64,000 nt of DNA. Origin: Pyrrhoderma lamaoense (lineage: Eukaryota > Basidiomycota > Agaricomycetes > Hymenochaetales > Hymenochaetaceae). This document shows, piece after piece, positions 51,222 to 61,674 of the stretch. The stretch's first letter is position 1. The number at the start of each line of letters is the position of its first letter. The notes beneath the pieces were generated by a model, which saw only the letters and a program-made list of their open reading frames with translations, did no database searches and had not been told where the DNA came from. Position numbers and translations under genes: made by a program. The stretch lies in the NCBI GenBank assembly GCA_002794735.1, contig NBAZ01000009.1:1-64000 (forward strand), written 5' to 3'.

Positions 51222-52001
51222 TCATAGCAGAGATCTCGGCAGAAAACTCGGATGAGGAGCCCTTGATTGGCCGAACCATTGCCCCTTATCTTTGGTCTTT
51301 GCAGTAAGCTTAAGTGTCGTCACCAAGGAATAGAACCAGTCAGAAGATTGCTTGTCACTAGAGGCTTGCTCATTAGGAACAGAGAATACGATACGATATT
51401 GCCAGGAAGAGTTCTCTCTAGTATCCTCGTAGGAAAAGGAAAGAAATCCCCTACTGGAGCTCTCACTAAGGTTGTCGAATGTAGTTGTAACTTTTGTAGA
51501 GATTTGTTGTATGATCTCGTCGGATAATGTAATCCTGAGACAACCCTTTAAGTACTGAACTATACTGTCAACCATGACGGATACTTGATTTTGGTTTTTG
51601 TTGATAGTAGTTTTATCGTAGAAATCAAAACAGATTTTTTCTCCGTTATAGTCGTTGACTGCCTGTTTAAATGCATCCCACTGAAACCAAGCACCTTCCA
51701 AAGAATCGCCAGGGATTGACATGTATCGACCAGCAAAACTACTAACTATAGCAGAGCTTGACTGCAGATTAGGAGGGAGCATTGAAGCTTGATCAAAAGC
51801 CTGAGCTGCAAGATTATATTCAATTCAATCAGAATAGGGGTATGTATTTGGTTCTGAAGTGAAAAAAAAAGTAACTACCCGCTAGTGTATCATCCGAGTT
51901 GACGAAACATTTGTTGGTAGTGGAAGTCCTACGCATATAATAAACTCATAAGTATTTTGTATCAAAATTGAAATAGAAAACCACATACTCGCTTGTGACA
52001 T
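51222..52001 (-). CDS. Small Cyt/volvatoxin-like protein, minus copy (tentative)
   Basis: The inferred start is 52001 (MSQA), followed by short exons. The main exon (about 51222-51782) encodes roughly 185 residues with an alpha/beta composition. It is clearly paralogous to the divergent gene at 52809-53575: shared blocks include DYNGEK, a central Gln/Val-rich helix, and SSW-x-YRI...SDW near the C-terminus. Size, the F-x-W-x-x-FK-x-A...Y motif near the start and the fold-like pattern recall the Cyt1/CytB pore-forming family with mushroom volvatoxin members; this is recognition by eye only. The tail shared with the paralogue continues in a different frame from about 51280, so this copy carries a frame break near its C-terminus. 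No signal peptide is evident. The exact small-exon borders were not resolved. Confidence 0.5.
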
Positions 52002-52194
52002 TCTAGTGGGTGCTACTTTGAAGCTAGTCAAGAAGACGGAAAAGCTCGCTATTGAAGACAAGAGAATTAGAGCAAATTATACTGTGATATACTGATGAGC
52101 AAGTAATACCGCCGTCGAATGAACTTGTTCTTATATATGTATATATCCTAGTCAATATACTGTAAGTAGCTCCTCCCTGCCAAGATCTGGAGCA

Positions 52195-52310
52195 GATGAT
52201 GTCCGCTGAAAATTTCAAGGGTACAACCAATACTATCTACTGAACAATTGATTTGACTCTGGCTATGGTGCTGAATAACATATTGATATGTTCCTTACAG
52301 GCTCTAGATC
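52195..52310 (-). repeat. Left arm of 116-bp inverted repeat
   Basis: Reverse complement of 52479-52594 with 114 of 116 positions identical. Its inner end faces a 168-bp unique spacer. The outer end is 194 bp upstream of the start at 52001. See the finding on the shared divergent element. Confidence 0.9.
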
Positions 52311-52478
52311 GGTCGGATGTAACTATAATTAGAATTAGTAGATCATGGATAAGAACCGCAACCTTGAAAGCTTGATCTCATTGCACTATTTGAAAATACT
52401 TATGAAAATTTTACAGCATGAAGACATGTAAACCTTGGTCGTATGATCTATTAGCTCTGAGATTAGTCAAAACCGGTG

Positions 52479-52594
52479 GATCTAGGGCCTGTAAGGAACA
52501 TATCAATTTGTTATTCAGCACCATAGCCAGAGTCAAATCAATTGTTCAGTAGATAGTATTGGTTGTACCCTTGAAATTTTCAGCGGACATCATC
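52479..52594 (+). repeat. Right arm of 116-bp inverted repeat
   Basis: Begins GATCTAGGGCCTGTAAGG and ends CAGCGGACATCATC. The two mismatches to the left arm are near positions 8 and 30 of the arm. The outer end is 214 bp upstream of the ATG at 52809, mirroring the left side. Confidence 0.9.
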
Positions 52595-52808
52595 CATAGT
52601 AGAATTGAGCAGGGAAGACTCGCTTATAATACATCGGCTGGGAGTTATGGGAGTTACATGCATGAAAACAGGCACAATCTGTATCATCGATTTTCTCCTC
52701 AACTTTCATCAACCCTTATCTGTCAACATATAAACTACTTTGTTTCTCTTGCTTTCAGCGTCCGACACTGATTTCTCTCTACCTAGCGTTAATAGAAAAC
52801 TCACAATT

Positions 52809-53575
52809 ATGTCGCAAGCTGAGTATGTGGTTTGATATTACCAGTTGCGTAGAAACTGACTTGGATTTTCACGCTTGTAGGATCTCCGATTCCACCACTG
52901 ACTCAGGTAGTTTGTACTCAATCAGCATCATCGCAGGGTATTATGATACTAAAATAAGCTAACGAATTGTGTAGCTTTCGATCAACTCATAGCGCTCCCG
53001 AGAACACGCTTCCAGTCTTCGCCGAAATCTGCAGTTTCGCCAGACAACACATACAAGCTTCACAGGGTGACAGAGCCTCACGCTTCGACTGGAATAGCTT
53101 CAAAAAGGCAATCACCGACTACAATGGAGAAAAAATCACATTTGACCATTTTGATCAGTATACTACTAGTGCTACCCGAAAACAAGTAGATATGTCGTCT
53201 ATGACCGAGAATATGGCTCAGTTTATACTTGAGAATCTGGGCGTCGACATTGGCACAAAAGGCACGGAGCTTGGCACAAAGCTCGAAGACATGCTCACGG
53301 ACCATAGTTTGGTGTCTGAGGAAGATGCTGCCCCTTCAATCGTCTCGGAAACTTCCACAAAATCTTCCTGGGAGTATCGCATCATAATATCTGCCCCTAA
53401 CTCTACTTCCTCCGGATCTGACTGGATCTATGCTCAGGTAGCGACAATCAGGCTTGAACTGGAGAGCATCGAAGAGAGATCACGCTGGCTTATGAGGCCT
53501 AGTATCTCAGAAAGACTTTCTGCCAAAGTGACTGTTATGAGGTTGTCCGTTCAGAAAGACTTCACATGCCCTTGA
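52809..53575 (+). CDS. Small Cyt/volvatoxin-like protein, plus copy (tentative)
   Basis: The inferred start is 52809 (MSQA, as in the minus copy), followed by one or two short exons and a main exon from about 52976 to 53575 of about 200 residues. It shares with the minus copy the aromatic F-x-W-x-x-FK-x-A motif, DYNGEK, SSW-x-YRI and SDW blocks, and it keeps the C-terminal segment in frame. No signal peptide or membrane helix is seen, as for Cyt-type proteins that are made soluble and insert later. If the family call is right, it would act as a membrane-permeabilising defence protein; activity cannot be judged from sequence. TATAAT at 52625-52630 is a candidate core promoter just after the inverted-repeat arm. 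Confidence 0.5.
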
Positions 53576-55548
53576 GATTGAGTGAGTTGGCTTATAAGTA
53601 TATGAGTAGAGCGGATCTGACTTTGTCTTTGTAGTTTAATACTTCATATGCCTATCCGGTATTCATTATTTTGAATTCACGTAACAGTATGCTATATAAA
53701 GCTTTTGAGGTCATAGTGACTTAACGTCACAGAAATGTAGTAGTACTTGGTTTGTTTTGAGAAAAGTAATCAAAGGTGATATGAGATTTACATATGAGTA
53801 TAAATGCTTTGGTACACAGTGTAACACACTATAACCGAATCTTCATTATTGTTGTGACCCTTTCACCGGCGTTATTAGTAACTCAAAAGTACACTTGTTT
53901 GATTTAGCTTATATATTTGAATGATGTAATCTGGAAAGTCGGTATAATCTAAATCCAGCACATCTCTACCGATTGACGAGTGTATATATGTATGTGAAAG
54001 GGGCGAAGGGAGAGGGGAGAGAGGAGAGGGCTTAAGTGATTAGAATCATGGAGAGCTGGTTCCATGAGATAAAGAAAAAAAAAGAAAGAAAAAGAGAAAA
54101 AAGAGAGATCAAGAAGAAAAGAAATAATAAAAAAGGCGAAGTAGTGAGACAATCGGACGGGATGAAAGGGGAAAGAAAGAAAAGGAACAAGTGTAAGAAA
54201 AAAAAATGTCAGACAGAGAAAATGAAAAGAGGACATGGAGGGAGGTATAATTAGCGTTGATATATTATGAAGATTTAGGAAGTAAATAGTGTATTATGAT
54301 ATGTATGAAAAATTGACGTAACTAAGGCAAAAAAAAGACTAGGGTGCGTGGTACGTAAGAATGATAAAGTTAAGGTAGAAGTAAAAGTAAAAGCGATAAG
54401 TCATAAATCATGAATCATGTATCATGTATCATGTATCAATCTACTCAACACAGAGATGTGAGATTAGAGGTATGGTATGTGTGCTCGTGCCTGTGCGTGA
54501 AGAGGAGAGAACTAAGGCCGAGGCCGAGGCTGGGGAAGGGGAAAGGAGGTATAGTAAACGAGAACACATAGTAATGGAGGATAGTATGTTGATAAGAATA
54601 AGAATAGAGAGCTAGGAAGTATGAAGAAACAGAAACAGAAACAGACACAGGCACAGACAAATAAACGAATAAACAGAGATTGAACACACACTCACAAGGA
54701 CGAACGATATACATAGAAAGAATTAGATATGGGAGAAGAAAGGATAAAGTCCAATAAACGATGAGTATAAAGAGTATTGAATTAGGGAGGAAGGGGGGGC
54801 GTTCAAGAAAAGCCATAGAGGTATGAACAGGAAAGAAAGAGAGAAGTGCTGAAGAAAGGGGGGAAAGGTTCATGGATACACTTGAAAAAAAGTGATAAAG
54901 TATCAAACAGAATAAACAGATACAAAGTATATGCAGATGTACGCACGGATGTATGCATAAAAATGTGTAAATGTAGAAGTGTAGGACTACGTGAGAGTGC
55001 GTGTGCGTAAATGAGAACGGAGAAATGGCAAGATGGAAGATGAGAAAGACGAGAAAGACGGAAAGAAGAGCATGACACATGATACAGGATACATGTAACT
55101 TCTTCTGAGAAAGAAAAGAACTCGAAATAAGTATATACAATAAACCGAAACATGGACAAGAACATGAACGTTGATCCAAAAAAGAAAAAAAGTACAACTG
55201 CAATAACAACAACAAAGATGAGTTGATTAGAGAGTAATCGACATGTGTCGATACGATAAACTTCAAAAGACCCGGAAGTCGTCGGGGGTAATCAAGCATC
55301 GAGTATCGAGTATCCGAGTAAAAAGTAGAATCCGTAAGTCGAGTCTCATGCTCTAAGAGATCAATGGCGAAAGAGAGGGGGTAATGACAACGACGAGCAA
55401 TAAGCATGAAAAGCATGTTTTTTTCTTTCTTCCTCATCCATCCACATCCTTGACGTCTTCTAACCTCTCTTCACATCCTCATAGAACCCCTTTACCCCTC
55501 CTACGCGCACCCCATCCTCTTACACGTACCTAGCAACCAAAGCAGGCC
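53576..55548. other. Polypurine-rich intergenic region
   Basis: From about 53985 to 55440 the plus strand is strongly A/G-biased, for example the AAAGAAAG-type stretch at 54065-54135. This keeps the minus strand free of stops for 330 codons, but the predicted product is a compositionally biased Leu/Phe/Ser/Tyr string. It includes three tandem ATCATGT units at 54414-54434. It probably contains the 3' UTR of the gene at 55549-58413. Confidence 0.55.
54414..54438 (+). repeat. Tandem 7-mer ATCATGT
   Basis: Three perfect units plus ATCA, inside the polypurine-rich region; a diverged unit (ATCATGA) precedes it. Confidence 0.7.
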
Positions 55549-58413
55549 TCATCGAGTTATACATCCCGCCATCTGCATCGGTACCGACATTGTAGGTACA
55601 GCCGAAGGATGAGGATGAGGATGACCTGGTGCTGGTACTGCTGGTGGTGGCCTCACACGCTGATGATGAGACATGTAAACTTCACGCATGGGGTTATAAT
55701 ACTCCCCTCCTCCTCCTCCTCCTCCGGGATATCCATAACTCATGGGATCCACACCTACACCCACACCCACGCCCATAGCAGCAAGATCGTCAATACTAGA
55801 ACCATCAGAACCAACGGTCCTAATCACCCATTCTCCTCCTCCTCCAGCACCGCCTTTCTTATCCCACTCCATCCCACCAAACAACGTCCTGCCAGCCAAC
55901 AGATCAACGGGACACAACTTCGTCATCCCCCCAACCTCGGCACCCTCCACGACGGTCTCCTCCATCAGCTGTCCCTCCGGTTTCGGCCTCCTATGAGGCG
56001 CGTTCGTCACCATCTTTGATTTGGTCCGGGCGAGGTAGGCGTGCATGATGAGTCGCTTGAGAGGCGTTGGGGTTCGGGCCCAGTACGCGTGCGGGACTAG
56101 GTTTGGGGTGTGGAGGAGGGACCCGAAGGAGGTCAGAAATGTATGTAGAGTTAGGATTGGTGGGGATGAAGGGGAGTGTTTGGATGGTTTTGAGGATTTC
56201 TTTTTTGAAGAAGACGAGAGGGAGAGTTTGGAAAAAGGGTTAAAGTTCGGGACTTTGTTTGACCCAGCCTCGGGATCAACACCGATACTAAACCTCCAAC
56301 CCATCTCCCTACTCAGGTTTATCCTCAAAAACGAGGTGGGAGGAGTGACGAACGACGAATCCAGTTCTCTCGTCGAAAACTCTCTTTTCGTGTACTGAGG
56401 TAAGTTGTGTGGGTTTGAGAGGTCCCATTTGAGAGGTGGCTGACGGGGATCGGTGTCTGGCCACCAGCCTAGGGCGGGGTGGATGAGTGGATCGGAGTCT
56501 GTGCTTGTTGAGGGATTTGACATTGTGTGCGCGTGAGTGTGGGCTTGGGGTTGAGCGTATCTTGGATCTCCTGTCGGCGGTGGTGGTCTAGAGTAATCTG
56601 GATGCCTACTTTCGTAATTTACTATATCCAAGCGAGAAATAGAGAGTAAGATGAAATAAAGAATTGAATCAGCCACAACAGCCCAAAGCCGGATAAACAA
56701 GACACAATACATAATACACCAATGAAACACAATTGAAACGTGAAAATCAAAAAGAGAGAGAGAGAGAGACATACCTCTAGCAGCCTCAGCAGCTTCGGGA
56801 CTAATATAATGTGAAGGGTTGAAAGCGTCATCGACAACACCGATATCTGGAATAACACTTGCGCCAGAACTGTAACCATGACCATGACCATGAGTGTTAA
56901 TGGTACTGCTAACACGGCCTGTCCCTCCTCCTACCGCGCTTCTACTTCTGCTCTTACTCCTATCCCTGTCACGTTCTCTATCCCTATCTCTTTCACGTTC
57001 ACGTTCACGTTCGATACCTCTTTCTCTTTCCCTATCACGCTCACGTTCACGTTCTCTGTCTCTGACATCAACACCCCCTTCCCTCGGACGCATTTCCCGG
57101 TCCCTCATCTCCCTCATCTCCCTCATCTCCCTCATCTCTCTCATCTCCCTCGTATCCCGGTACTCCGAACCCAAACCGGGATTCTGGCTCTGGCCCTGAC
57201 CCTGACCCTGGTTCTGGTTCTGGGTCTGATAACCATCATACCCAACACCAGTACCAGCACTGGTATTGTTCCTCCTATGACGACTACCGTGGCTTGCCCG
57301 GCTTCCAGACCTAGACGTGGCCATCTCGTATTCGTGTTCGTATTCCTGCCCGTATTCCTGCCCGTATTCCTGATCGTGTGCTCGTGCGTGTGCGCGTGGG
57401 TGGTCGTGCCCGTATGCTTGAGTATGAGTATGGGGATGGGGATGGGGATGGGCGGGTACAGTCGTCTGGCTCCTATACAAACCTTGGTCCTTTAACTCTT
57501 TATACTGCGTTTGAGCTTGAGTCTGGGGGTAAGCATGCGAATAAGCACCACCAGCAGCACCAGCACCAGCACCAGACGACGTAGACCTCGGTCTCGGTCT
57601 ACCCTGCGCACCCGTCATCCCCGCACCCGCACCCGGTATCGACGAAACGTAAATCGCTTCTTTCCCTTTTCCATTTGGGTTCGGGTTTGGGTACCGACTA
57701 GAAGCACGTGTAGATGGATCCCGGAGCTGTTCGATAGAGGTCGGGGCGGAGGCGGAGGTCTTTCCTGAGAGGTAACGTGTGTGTGCCGCCGATCCTGGAA
57801 TTGATGGGTCTACTGGGTGTGCTAAGTGACGTTGGTGATTGTGGTGGGATGTGTAGAGCATACTTGGGTTTGGGTTTGGGTTTGGGTTAGCGTTGATGCT
57901 GGTGCTGGTCGCCGTGACCCCAGAACTGAAACCGAGACCAAGGCTAGCAGTGGTAGCAGCTGGAACAGCCGAGTAAGACTTTGAGTGCGAGTATGGGTGG
58001 TGGGCACGCGGTTGTGGCTGTGGTTGACTGTGCCCTTGACTCTGACTCTGAGGTTGAGGTTGAGAACGAGACGACTGAGACCGAGACCGAGACCGAGACC
58101 GAGACCTTGGGATTGACTGGTGAGCGATACCACTAGCACTCACACCCTGCCTACTAGCACTAGTAGTACTATACGGATCGTTCTGAAGGAATTGAGCATG
58201 TGTGTGTGCTTGTGCTTGTGCGTGCGATTGAGAGCGCGAATGCGAATGTGAAAGTGGATACATATCAGCGGACGACAACGGTTGTTGTCTCTGCTGTTGG
58301 GTTGATGAGAACGAGAAGCGGGCGGTGGTACAGACGCGTGGTGGTGGTGGTCTGTGGTGAGGATGCGGGTAACTTGTGATTGGGGCTTGTTGGGCTGTAC
58401 GTATATATTGCAT
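55549..58413 (-). CDS. Low-complexity DUF6699-like protein
   Basis: Two exons, 56775-58413 and 55549-56621, phase 1, around a 153-nt intron (GTATGTCTCT...GATATAG). That gives 903 residues. The N-terminal about 540 residues are extreme low complexity: His/Ser/Gln tracts, RSRSRSRSRSQSSRSQ, NPNPNPNP, a (REM)n run, a Glu/Arg/Asp run at about 56960-57090 and YGQEYGQEYEHEYE. The C-terminal region has HPALGWWPDTDPRQPPLKWD LSNPH, TPPTSFLRINLS, LTLHTFLTSFGSLL, and RTLFGGMEWDKKG...EWVIRTV. This order (WW/W-D-L block, leucine-rich middle, F-GG-x-x-W end) fits a divergent DUF6699 domain. It ends in a Gly/His/Pro-rich tail. The function is unknown; the RS/RE dipeptides suggest RNA-related condensates, an inference only. 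The start could also be the ATG of MYPLSHS downstream. Confidence 0.7.
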   Translation of the reverse strand: MQYIRTAQQAPITSYPHPHHRPPPPRVCTTARFSFSSTQQQRQQPLSSADMYPLSHSHSRSQSHAQAQAHTHAQFLQNDPYSTTSASRQGVSASGIAHQSIPRSRSRSRSRSQSSRSQPQPQSQSQGHSQPQPQPRAHHPYSHSKSYSAVPAATTASLGLGFSSGVTATSTSINANPNPNPNPSMLYTSHHNHQRHLAHPVDPSIPGSAAHTRYLSGKTSASAPTSIEQLRDPSTRASSRYPNPNPNGKGKEAIYVSSIPGAGAGMTGAQGRPRPRSTSSGAGAGAAGGAYSHAYPQTQAQTQYKELKDQGLYRSQTTVPAHPHPHPHTHTQAYGHDHPRAHARAHDQEYGQEYGQEYEHEYEMATSRSGSRASHGSRHRRNNTSAGTGVGYDGYQTQNQNQGQGQGQSQNPGLGSEYRDTREMREMREMREMREMRDREMRPREGGVDVRDRERERERDRERERGIERERERERDRDRERDRDRSKSRSRSAVGGGTGRVSSTINTHGHGHGYSSGASVIPDIGVVDDAFNPSHYISPEAAEAARGMSLSLSLFDFHVSIVFHWCIMYCVLFIRLWAVVADSILYFILLSISRLDIVNYESRHPDYSRPPPPTGDPRYAQPQAHTHAHTMSNPSTSTDSDPLIHPALGWWPDTDPRQPPLKWDLSNPHNLPQYTKREFSTRELDSSFVTPPTSFLRINLSREMGWRFSIGVDPEAGSNKVPNFNPFSKLSLSSSSKKKSSKPSKHSPSSPPILTLHTFLTSFGSLLHTPNLVPHAYWARTPTPLKRLIMHAYLARTKSKMVTNAPHRRPKPEGQLMEETVVEGAEVGGMTKLCPVDLLAGRTLFGGMEWDKKGGAGGGGEWVIRTVGSDGSSIDDLAAMGVGVGVGVDPMSYGYPGGGGGGGEYYNPMREVYMSHHQRVRPPPAVPAPGHPHPHPSAVPTMSVPMQMAGCITR
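56622..56774 (-). other. 153-nt stop-free intron with CT repeat
   Basis: The intron has GT...AG borders, a (CT)n start and a length of 51 codons without an in-frame stop. If retained it would insert a hydrophobic segment (SIVFHWCIMYCVLF...). Removal is favoured because that segment is out of character with both neighbours. Confidence 0.6.
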
Positions 58414-61227
58414 TTATTTCTATTTATCGTTTTTTTTTTGCCCTTCCTTCCTTAACCGATGAATGGGATAATAAGGTTGTAATTGTTTTTGTGTGTGTGT
58501 GTGTCGTAGAAAAGAAAGAACGCTCTTCTTCTTCTTTCTTCTTCGCCTTTTCCTTCTTTTGAAAGGGTGAGGTGTTGTTTGGGGGTGTTACCTTTTAAGT
58601 ATAAGGACCTTGTAGAATTATATAGTTTGATGACTTGATGACTTGATGAACGATGAACGATGAGTGATGAATCGGTACAATAGTCAAAGTGAGAGAAGAA
58701 GGAAGAGAGAAGAGAGAAAGGGAGTTGTGTTTTTATGTGGTAATGAATAACAATGGCTATACGTCTTGTGGTCCTGAGTCAAGTCAAGTGACGACTATAC
58801 ATAATACAAAATTATCAAGTTAGCGACTTGCTCCTTAATTTTTTTTCTATTTATTTTTGGAGGCGCAGCATATTAAACAAAGGGGATGAAAGTGGGGAGG
58901 GGGTGTGATATAGAGAAAGTTAAAATGACAAGGTGGGTAATTGAAAGTGGATGAAATGGAGAGAGAAAATGTTAACACGGGTCCGAGAAGAGGCGAGGGA
59001 GGAGGGTGGTCAATCCAAATTCAGGGTTAACTTGTAACACTTCAGATTCATACACCTAACACACTCGGCACTCGACACTCGACAGTTATTCGAGACGAGT
59101 GAGTTACAGCCACCAATATCATTACCACCACCACCAAGAATGGAAAGAAGGGTGGGGCAATGGAAAGACGGATAAAGGCAAAGACAAGGCAAGAAAAAAA
59201 ATAATGTAGAGAAAAAAAAAGGAAAGCAGGATATTTGAACGGATAAATGCAACAAAGTCACAAGTCCCTCTCTCCCTTCTGAGCCGAAACCCTTGAGCCT
59301 TACTGGACCCTTTATTGGGGATTTTGATAGAAAAGTAGAAGTAAAATATTATGAAATAGGATTTTGGAGAGTTATGGTGTCTGAGGCAGGAGACGGAACG
59401 GGAGAAACGGAAGGGGTGTAGAAAAGAGAGAGAGAAAAGAGAGAAAGTATGATCATATGTATGTTGATGTATGATTAAACATTGAATGCATTCAAAAAGA
59501 AAATTTAATAATTTATTGAAGTTCGGTTCAAGAATGGAGTATTATTTGGAAAGAAAGCGACGTGAAGGATAATAAAGATCAAAAGAAAGACTAAGACTTA
59601 CCGATTTTTAGCCCAGTTACCGATAATCCCGCAGACCCAGAGTTGTGTTTTGGAAGCTTCTAAGCCTTGTAAGTCGTACTAGTAAGCCTGACTAGGAGCG
59701 GATACGCGAGGGCCCGTTTGAAGTGCGCGCGATGGGTGGGATGCGGAAGCAGAAATGGGAAGTACGGTGGGAAGGGGGAGTCAGTAAGAGTATGTATGTC
59801 TGTATACGCGTGTTGTTGGAGGGAGTAACACTAACAGTCGACCTTGTAGTGACTGGCCCCAGACGTAGGCAGTAGTCAGAAGGAGACACCTCGGTGTGTT
59901 GTGTGTGTACAAGTAAGCCCCCGGATGAAATAATCATATTCGACTGAGTGTGTGAGGCTGTGCACAGGGCACATTCAGCTTTCCTTAATCGTCCATCTCC
60001 TCTGCTAAACAACCTTGCTCGTGAAATCTCCCTCCTTTGGGGGGTCAGAAGCAGATTCGGTTACATGTACGAATACGGATATGGATATGGATGCAGGTCT
60101 GGGTCTTGTGTTGCTTACCTTTTTTAATATTATTTCTGATTCAGATGATACCTTTCTGGATGATGGATCACGATACCCGTACTCGTAATTATACTGATGA
60201 GTTAAGATAGTGCTAGTGCTATCAGCAACGTTCTATCATCTGTCATCCAATGATCCATCCCTCGCGGACAGCTTCCACTTGGTAGCATTAAGCTTAAGCT
60301 TATGGTGCGAAGAGGTTGTGACTGTGTAACTGCTGTAACTGTAACTGTAACCTGTAACTTTAGCCTGCGTTGGCATTATCTTGCTGTTTCAGTGTTTGCA
60401 AACGCATGTATCCTTATAGAAAAAAAAAACCAATCTCAATGGAATAGATATATTTGACAAGGTGGACGTGTACGAGTACACGTTAAGTATCTATTATATA
60501 TAATCTACAATAAACGTATCCGTTATCATTATCCACTATCTCTATCTATCACTCTACCATCCTTCAACCATTCTCCTAGCGTAATAAGACAGAACTACGG
60601 TTCACTCGCCCTCACTCTCCCGCGTCTCTCCTCTGCTGTAAAACTCTTTGAGTGCTTTAGGTTCGTGGATTGGGATTAGGGTGAGATGTACCGGGGGTAC
60701 GTATGTTTAGAAATGTAACGAGAAAGGTATTTGGATTTGTATATTAGCGTTTTATGTTTCTGTTCATGTTTCCGTATGTTTTTTTTTTTTGTATCGTTAC
60801 CACACACACCCGGAACAAAGTTGGGCTTGGAGTTGAGATAAGATTATGTTAGTGGTTAGGTGGTTAGCTGTATCCTTATTGAGATTAGTATTGTTGGTAC
60901 TATCGGTATTGATGGATTGAGACCCCTGGATAACTTAGTGATGGGTAGAATAGATAATCATATTGCTATGATGACATGATATTGGTTTGTAGTTATTTAT
61001 AACCTGGTACGTCGGTCCGAGTTTTCTATGAAACTTGATGTCTGGTTGCCCTTGATGAGCTGGTGCTTGTGTACGTATCTTTATTCCATCATCTGTCGTT
61101 TATGCTGTCTTGTATTATTATTGACTTGTGCTTTTTGGGACTTGCGATTATGAATTACGAATTACTAATCACTATGATATACGATCTATAACTCATAACT
61201 CTAGTCTCGGACGAGAGTAAAGAGAGG

Positions 61228-61262
<35 letters not shown>

Positions 61263-61674
61263 GGAGAGCACATTGAACTAAACACCGACCCCTAAACAAC
61301 GGATCATAGGACGTCAAACGTTAACCCACAAAAACGCTTATTTGAATGACTTAAAAATGAAACAATCCATAAACTTCCATCCTTGTGTTCACCCCCAACG
61401 AGTCTCGAAAACGAAACGAAACGAAACGATTCATCTTGAAATGGCTTACTTTACATGCGACATGTGGGATGATGTTGAATAAGAAAAGGTGACTTTGGTT
61501 TATTTACTGTTTGGTTTTCACTTCGACGACTACACACATAAACTCCTAATAAACTGATAATACATTCTTGGCTTGAGATTAACACCCTGCCCCCCCCCCC
61601 TTTCCCCACTTCCCGTGCATGACTTTGAGCTTTGAACTTGAACTTGAAAGATGAGATTATAGGAGCTCTAAAGG
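58414..61674. other. Intergenic region rich in simple repeats
   Basis: No gene supported. It contains (GT)n at about 58490-58504, a purine-rich stretch at 58680-59480, (GA)n at 61227-61266, tandem ACGAA at about 61410-61429 and a C run at 61591-61600. The first 200 nt are pyrimidine-rich on the minus strand, consistent with a 5' leader for the DUF6699 gene. Confidence 0.5.
61227..61266 (+). repeat. (GA)n microsatellite
   Basis: Nearly pure GA dinucleotide run about 400 bp beyond the 3' end of the reductase gene; a second run sits in that gene's last intron (about 61749-61790). Confidence 0.75.

Noticed and set aside
54445..55437. 330-codon minus-strand open frame
   Set aside because: Composition is a Leu/Phe/Ser/Tyr/His string produced by the CT-rich strand; it has no motif, splice or promoter support and lies in the 3' flank of a real gene.
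55609..56398. Plus-strand frames of 117-136 codons
   Set aside because: Antisense to the DUF6699-like C-terminal exon.
57090..57140. Direct repeats resembling a CRISPR-like array
   Set aside because: They are in-frame (REM)n codon repeats with no unique spacers, in a eukaryotic gene.
56878..57495. 205-codon plus-strand frame with repeats
   Set aside because: Shadow of the repetitive RE/RS coding region on the minus strand.
59692..60012. 106-codon minus-strand frame
   Set aside because: No family motif and no intron or promoter support; sits in repeat-rich intergenic DNA.
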